DNA of 8,116 nt, taken from positions 1 to 8,116 of the forward strand of contig WSZX01000265.1 of NCBI GenBank assembly GCA_013139935.1, given 5' to 3'. Under the pieces are notes generated by a model that saw nothing but the letters and a program-made list of their open reading frames with translations, had not been told where the DNA came from and ran no database searches. Source of the stretch: Ardenticatenales bacterium (lineage in GTDB: Bacteria; Chloroflexota; Anaerolineae; Promineifilales; UBA4811). Made by a program: the position numbers and the translations under genes. Shown here one piece after another: positions 7,120 through 8,116 of the stretch. Numbering within the stretch: position 1 is the first letter of the stretch; each line of letters begins with the position of its first letter.

Positions 7120-7148
7120 ATTATACCGTACTCGCACACCATGGTCAA
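7120..7148 (-). promoter_or_regulatory. Near-consensus sigma-70-type promoter of the rpmH operon
   Basis: On the minus strand TTGACC (7143-7148, five of six bases) is followed after exactly 17 bases by a perfect TATAAT (7120-7125). Transcription should start near 7113, giving a leader of about 70 bases before rpmH. A promoter this strong fits ribosomal protein and RNase P supply. It probably drives rpmH, rnpA, yidD and, by read-through, the lipoprotein, yidC and jag. Confidence 0.85.
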
Positions 7149-7165
7149 ATGAGACAGGTTGTCAT

Positions 7166-7183
7166 AAAGCACCGCAGTGCTTT
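7166..7183. repeat. Perfect inverted repeat just upstream of the rpmH promoter
   Basis: AAAGCAC and GTGCTTT pair perfectly over seven bases around the loop CGCA. The repeat lies 17 bases upstream of the rpmH -35 box. On the minus strand the stem ends in TTT, so it could be a weak terminator for transcription arriving from murA. Its position also suits a regulator-binding site. The stem has only four G-C pairs and no long T-run. Confidence 0.45.
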
Positions 7184-7817
7184 GCCAAACGGCCATATGC
7201 CAACCCATGCCCGCCCCCGCCAGCGGCCGCCCGGCGAGACGGACAACAACTTGGCGCCAGGAAAACACCAACGCTACTCTCGCGGTGCGACGATGCAGCC
7301 ACCATGCTCGGCCGTCAAGCCCATAAAGGCTGGCTCTCGATCAGGAGAGACCACGCGGGCAGAGACCCTTGCTCGTGTCCGCCGTTGGCTCGATCCCAAT
7401 GAGATCGACAGAGAGCTTGGGAGAGCAGGCCGGTTGCTGGCGACAGAGACATCAGCGCGAAACGTCCGGCATGAGATTGAGCAAGCCAGAGATTGGCCCA
7501 GCCGAATGGCTCACGCGCTGGGGCCAGAAACGGCACACACGGCTTGGGGGGAACTACTGATCAGGTACCCAAAGAGGCCCGGCGCCAGCAAGGCAGCTCA
7601 GGTCCACCACCCGCGTCCGCGGCCCGCTCAGCCGAGTTTCCGACCGCTATTCGGTCCGGTCAGGTCGGCGCGCTGCAAAAAAGGCCTTATCGCCGCGAGC
7701 CAGCTCGGCAGTACTGCCAAACAATCGATGAGACAGCTCCACAACCGAGTGTCCCCAGCACCACAGGTTCATCGGCACTCTCGCACTGCGAGCAGGAATC
7801 CCAACGGTGGGGAGCCG
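7184..7817. other. Gene-poor stretch with an unexplained plus-strand open frame
   Basis: No recognised gene or RNA is seen between murA and the rpmH promoter. In one plus-strand frame (codons beginning at 7149, 7152 and so on) there is no stop from at least 7041 to the window end. In-frame ATGs occur at 7149, 7197 and 7293, none with a clear ribosome-binding site. The part read from about 7353 to 7580 looks protein-like, with alternating charged and hydrophobic residues such as WLDPNEIDRELGRAGRLLA. The part after 7600 is rich in Arg, His, Pro and Ser and then runs antisense through murA, which argues against a real gene. The stretch also holds a perfect palindrome GGCAGTACTGCC (7707-7718), CTGATCAG (7557-7564) and a small hairpin CTCGC/GCGAG (7780-7792) just after murA. 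A decayed gene is possible. Confidence 0.3.
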
Positions 7818-8116
7818 CTACTGGTTCTCGTTGCTCACGCGCGCGATGCATGCGCCCAGAGCCCTCAGCTTTTCCTCGAATCGCTCATAACCCCGGTCAA
7901 TCTGACCCACTCCGCTGATCACACTCGTCCCCCGTGCGCACAGTGCTGCCAGCAGCAGGGCCATCCCAGCACGAATGTCCGGGCTCTCAACCCGCTCCCC
8001 ATGAAGCATGGTCGGTCCTTGCACCAGGCAGCGGTGCGGGTCACAAAGGATAATGCGAGCTCCCATCCGGATCAACTTGTCCACAAAATAGAGCCGGCTC
8101 TCGTACATCCACTCAT
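7818..8116 (-). CDS. murA: UDP-N-acetylglucosamine 1-carboxyvinyltransferase, C-terminal part
   Basis: The last 98 codons of a MurA-family enzyme; the 5' end lies beyond the window edge. MurA transfers enolpyruvate from PEP to UDP-GlcNAc in the cytoplasm, the first committed step of peptidoglycan synthesis. The visible part has the family's closing features: YESRLYFVDKLIRMGA, LCDPHR, SPDIRAGMALLLAALCA (with the Asp and Arg matching Asp369 and Arg371 of E. coli MurA) and GQIDRGYERFEEKLRALGA (with the Arg equivalent to Arg397). It ends at a TAG codon. Another enolpyruvyl transferase such as AroA is unlikely given the DRGYER motif. Transcription runs towards rpmH, but more than 600 bases and a strong promoter separate them, so they probably belong to different units. 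Confidence 0.92.
   Translation of the reverse strand, partial: EWMYESRLYFVDKLIRMGARIILCDPHRCLVQGPTMLHGERVESPDIRAGMALLLAALCARGTSVISGVGQIDRGYERFEEKLRALGACIARVSNENQ

Noticed and set aside
7184..7817. Possible structured RNA (RNase P RNA, tmRNA, SRP RNA or tRNA) in the gene-poor stretch
   Set aside because: None of the conserved core sequences of these RNAs was found by eye on either strand, and no tRNA T-loop motif is present. A covariance-model search would settle it.
1..8116. CRISPR array or insertion sequence
   Set aside because: No regularly spaced repeats, transposase motifs or terminal inverted repeats with target duplications were seen.

Overview
The window looks like a piece of a free-living, moderately GC-rich bacterial chromosome. 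It carries a housekeeping cluster on the minus strand, in the order murA (3' part), a long gap, rpmH, rnpA, yidD, a PQQ-propeller lipoprotein gene, yidC, jag, and then a Lon-family protease gene. Several traits point away from Proteobacteria and, by inference, towards Chloroflexota or a related lineage: the YidC is short and lacks a large periplasmic domain, a Jag/KhpB protein is present, L34 is long and begins MPKRTYQPK, and the Lon is of the AAA_32 (COG1067-like) type. The lineage call is an inference from protein style and was not tested by any search.

Layout, left to right. Positions 1-302 hold a weak promoter candidate and a small two-helix membrane protein gene, the only convincing plus-strand gene. 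Positions 303-573 are a convergent gap with long inverted repeats but no clear terminator. The Lon-like protease occupies 574-2961 (minus), followed by a 236-base gap with a weak promoter candidate. The genes jag (3198-3947), yidC (4110-4952), the PQQ-repeat lipoprotein (4967-6151), yidD (6199-6408), rnpA (6405-6809) and rpmH (6867-7040) all read leftward. A near-consensus sigma-70-type promoter (TTGACC, 17 bases, TATAAT) sits 80-108 bases upstream of rpmH. A 634-base stretch follows with no recognisable gene, but with a stop-free plus-strand frame that I cannot explain well. The window ends inside murA.

How the genes fit together: rpmH (ribosomal protein L34), rnpA (RNase P protein), yidD, yidC (membrane insertase) and jag (RNA-binding partner found beside yidC) form the classic conserved cluster found near many bacterial origins. 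The unusual member here is the PQQ-propeller lipoprotein between yidD and yidC. Its stop codon overlaps the yidC Shine-Dalgarno sequence, so the two are probably translationally coupled. No dnaA gene, oriC-like cluster, CRISPR array, insertion sequence, tRNA or rRNA was seen. I found no clear sign of a wholly new system. The best leads are the lipoprotein insertion, the unexplained open frame upstream of rpmH, and the altered nucleotide-binding motifs of the Lon-like protein.
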